DNA from: a virus
Virus record (IMG/VR): IMGVR_UViG_3300034190_001133
Coordinates: 1-21,129 of that record
Length of the DNA: 21,129 bases
Reading direction: 5' to 3' (one strand)
Shown: piece after piece, positions 18,794 through 21,129 of the stretch
Position numbering within the stretch: position 1 is the stretch's first letter
How the letters are laid out: every line of letters starts with the position of its first letter
Program-made: the position numbers and the translations under genes
The notes under the pieces: model-generated
What the model was told of the DNA's origin: nothing
Seen by the model: the letters and a program-made list of their open reading frames with translations, nothing else
Database searches by the model: none

Positions 18794-21129
18794 ATGGGAT
18801 TTAGAGACTCAGACACCATAATCGAACCAATTGATGATGGGGGAGCTTTTGACTCAGGTGAAGGCTCTACAAGTTCTACAAGTGAATCTGCAGCTAATGC
18901 TTTACAAGCAGCTAACTCTGCTGCAGCTGCTCTTGTTAGTGAAAACAATGCAGCTGCCGATGTTGTATTAACTAACGCTGACGTTGTATTAACTCATGCA
19001 GATGTTGTTTTAACCAACGCGGATCTTGCTTTAACTAATGCCGATGTTGTATTAACTAACGCTGACGTTGTATTAGCTGAGGCAGATAAAGTGCAAACCG
19101 GACTTGATCGCGCAGCCGTAGCAGCCGACCTAGTGCTAACCAATCAAGATACAATAGACACAGCCGCTAATCTTGTTCTAACTAATGCAGATGTTGTGTT
19201 AACTCATGCTGACGTGGTGTTAGCGGAGGCTGACAAAGTGCAGACTGGTCTTGATCGCATAGCCACTAACGCTGACGTGGTATTGACTCATGCAGATGTT
19301 GTTCTAACTAATGCTGATGTTGTACTGGCCGAAGCAGATAAAGTACAAACAGGGCTTGATCGTATAGCTACCAATGCTGATGTTGTATCAACTAATGCGG
19401 ATGTTGTATCAACTAACGCTGACGTTTTATTAGCTGACGCGGATAGAGTACAAACCGGACTTGATCGTGTAGCTACTGCTGCTGATGTTGTTTCAACTAA
19501 CGCTGACGTTGTACTGACAAATGCTGACGTTGTGAGCGCAGGTAACTCAGTTACTGCTGCCGCTCTTTCAGCAACAGCTTCAGCAACAGCAAAAACAGCA
19601 GCTGAGACAGCAAAAACAGCAGCCGAAACAGCAAAAACAGCAGCCGAGACAGCTGAGACAAACGCTGAAACAGCAGAAACTAATGCTGAAACAGCTGAAA
19701 CAAATGCAGCTGGAAGTGCCACTGCTAGTTCAAACAGTGCCACTAGTGCAGCAACCTCTGCATCAACTGCTACGACTAAGGCATCTGAGGCATCTACATC
19801 TGAGACAAACGCTTTGGCAAGTAAGAATGCAGCGGCTATCTCTGAGACTAATGCAAGCAACTCAGCTACTGCATCAGCTAACTCTGCTAGTTCTGCAGCC
19901 ACTTCTGAAACTAACGCAGCAACATCTGCATCAACGGCTTCTTCTCAAGCCAGCACAGCGACAACCAAGGCATCTGAGGCATCTACCTCTGCCACAAGTG
20001 CAGCAACTTCTGCATCTACAGCAACAACTAAGGCGTCTGAAGCATCTGCTTCTGCTACAGGTGCAGCCACTTCTGCCTCTAACTCTGCATCTTCTGCGAC
20101 AGCCGCACAGACAGCTGAAACAAATGCTGAGACAGCTGAAACAAACGCAGCAGCTTCTGCAACAACTGCGACTACTAAGGCTGGGGAGTCTCTCACATCT
20201 GCGAACTCTTCTGCGTCTTCTGCAACAACTGCTGAAGCAGCTAAGGATGCTGCTCTTGCTGCATTAGATTCATTTGACGATAGGTACCTAGGGGCTAAAT
20301 CCTCTGACCCAACAGTAGATAACGATGGTAATGCTTTAATCTCAGGCGCTTTGTATTACAATACAACCGACGATGCAATGAAAGTTTACACAGGATCTGC
20401 ATGGGTTGCGGCTTATGCATCACTTGCAGGTACTCTTCTTATAGCAAATAACTTAAATGATCTTGACAATGCAGTGTCTGCTAGATCAAACCTTGGGCTA
20501 GTTATTGGGACTAATGTTCAAGCGTTTTCCGCTATCCTTGCAGCCACTACTGCATCATACACAACTGCATTGAATACTAAACTTTCAGGTGTTGAAACTG
20601 GTGCTACTGCTGACCAAACTGGTGCAGAAATTAAAACAGCTTATCAGGCAGAGGCAAACGCTTTTACTGATAGTCTTTACACTAAACTAGATAACATCGA
20701 AGCCAGTGCTGATGTAACAGATACTGCTAATGTGGTATCATCTTTAACTGCAGGGTCTAATATAACCATTGCAGCTGATGGTACAATATCTGGATCTGCT
20801 GCTTACAGCTTACCCACATCTTCTGCCACTGTACTTGGTGGTGTTAAGGTTGGGACTAACTTGTCTATAAGCGGTACAGGTGTTCTGTCTTCTGCTAACA
20901 CTACATACACAGTGGGCGATGGTGGACTTACTCAAAGGAATTTTACAACAACATTAAAAGATAAACTAGATGGTGTTGCTGCAGGTGCAACTAACACTAT
21001 TGGAAATGCTACCCACACTGGCGAAGTCACTGGTTCTGGTGCATTGACAATATCTGACAATGTGGTTGATGAAGCCAATCTTAAAGTTTCAAATTCGCCT
21101 ACCAACGGTTACTTTTTATCAGCACAATC
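18794..21129 (+). CDS. Repetitive tail fibre protein (C-terminus beyond window edge)
   Basis: 778 codons are visible. Order: a short N-terminus (1-50); heptad repeats of NADVVLT type with four LAEADKVQTGLDR modules (about 53-250); an Ala/Ser/Thr-rich fibre repeat with KTAAETA, TNAETAE and STATTKASEAS units (about 251-491); then FDDRYLGAKSSDP, GALYYNTTDDAMKVYTGSAW and KLSGVETGATA / KLDGVAAGATN modules common in phage fibres. Trimeric fibre for host recognition; the receptor-binding end lies outside the window. AGGAGG precedes the ATG at 18794. Confidence 0.88.
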   Translation, partial: MGFRDSDTIIEPIDDGGAFDSGEGSTSSTSESAANALQAANSAAAALVSENNAAADVVLTNADVVLTHADVVLTNADLALTNADVVLTNADVVLAEADKVQTGLDRAAVAADLVLTNQDTIDTAANLVLTNADVVLTHADVVLAEADKVQTGLDRIATNADVVLTHADVVLTNADVVLAEADKVQTGLDRIATNADVVSTNADVVSTNADVLLADADRVQTGLDRVATAADVVSTNADVVLTNADVVSAGNSVTAAALSATASATAKTAAETAKTAAETAKTAAETAETNAETAETNAETAETNAAGSATASSNSATSAATSASTATTKASEASTSETNALASKNAAAISETNASNSATASANSASSAATSETNAATSASTASSQASTATTKASEASTSATSAATSASTATTKASEASASATGAATSASNSASSATAAQTAETNAETAETNAAASATTATTKAGESLTSANSSASSATTAEAAKDAALAALDSFDDRYLGAKSSDPTVDNDGNALISGALYYNTTDDAMKVYTGSAWVAAYASLAGTLLIANNLNDLDNAVSARSNLGLVIGTNVQAFSAILAATTASYTTALNTKLSGVETGATADQTGAEIKTAYQAEANAFTDSLYTKLDNIEASADVTDTANVVSSLTAGSNITIAADGTISGSAAYSLPTSSATVLGGVKVGTNLSISGTGVLSSANTTYTVGDGGLTQRNFTTTLKDKLDGVAAGATNTIGNATHTGEVTGSGALTISDNVVDEANLKVSNSPTNGYFLSAQ
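18950..19543 (+). repeat. Heptad (21-bp) tandem repeats in the tail fibre gene
   Basis: Units encoding N/H-A-D-V-V-L-T repeat in tandem, interrupted by four modules encoding LAEADKVQTGLDR starting at about 19073, 19220, 19325 and 19430. The spacings are 147, 105 and 105 bp (49, 35 and 35 residues), all multiples of seven residues. Confidence 0.85.
19544..20266 (+). repeat. Ala/Ser/Thr-rich low-complexity repeat in the tail fibre gene
   Basis: Tandem units such as ACAGCAGCCGAGACAGC and GAAACAAATGC-like words encode KTAAETA, TNAETAE, SATSAATSAS and TATTKASEAS. The repetition opens long false frames on both strands. It probably forms a flexible or coiled fibre shaft. Confidence 0.8.

Noticed and set aside
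19288-19902. 204-codon minus-strand frame
   Set aside because: Antisense shadow of the repetitive tail fibre gene; Ala/Val-rich content mirrors the repeat codons.
19683-20267. 194-codon + strand frame rich in Leu/Gln
   Set aside because: Frame-shifted reading of the Ala/Thr/Ser repeat in the tail fibre gene; low complexity, no ribosome binding site.

Overview
The window is a 21 kb piece of a tailed double-stranded DNA phage genome, most likely a short-tailed marine phage of an alphaproteobacterium. The phage call rests on a full packaging and head set on the + strand: small and large terminase, portal, scaffold, SU10-type major capsid protein, neck adaptor and a long repetitive tail fibre. 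A leftward block carries nucleotide and DNA metabolism genes (ThyX, MazG-type pyrophosphohydrolase, T7 gp2.5-like SSB). The host guess rests mainly on a DUF1127 gene, a family abundant in Alphaproteobacteria, and on resemblance of the small virion-region genes to those of marine podoviruses. It is inference. No integrase, repressor, tRNA, rRNA, CRISPR array or insertion sequence was seen.

Left half (1-6678): tightly packed small genes on the minus strand, often overlapping by 1, 4 or 8 nt. Several are below 60 codons. The block is interrupted once by a + strand TerS-like gene (889-1281) that has its own promoter-like element and a strong bidirectional terminator (1374-1419). A 551-nt gene-poor stretch (3841-4391) holds six consecutive stem-loops and a GC-richer segment.

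Centre (6679-7361): a 680-nt divergent intergenic region. It holds seven 10-bp iterons, an AT-rich tract, a promoter-like element facing left, a field of degenerate CTCACAG-like motifs, and a promoter-like element facing right into the large terminase. It is the best candidate for a replication origin and/or packaging site.

Right half (7362-21129): the late module on the + strand. It runs TerL, a small hydrophobic protein with its own promoter-like element, portal, a group of membrane proteins (three-TM holin-like protein, two related TM/coiled-coil proteins, a conserved C-terminal-TM protein), three small Lys-rich proteins, scaffold, major capsid protein, a terminator, two small head-region proteins, the neck adaptor and a tail fibre running off the right edge.

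Two repeat families tie the window together. (1) Four copies of an element with core TAAGTTCCTTATAGRGA lie upstream of TerS, the leftward operon, TerL and the 9237 gene. Its TATAGRGA end looks like a T7-type RNA polymerase promoter, but its flanks can also pair as a hairpin. (2) Four hairpins keep a CCTGT loop while their stem sequences differ, each lying 5' of a minus-strand gene. These two families, with the iteron region, are the most promising undescribed features.
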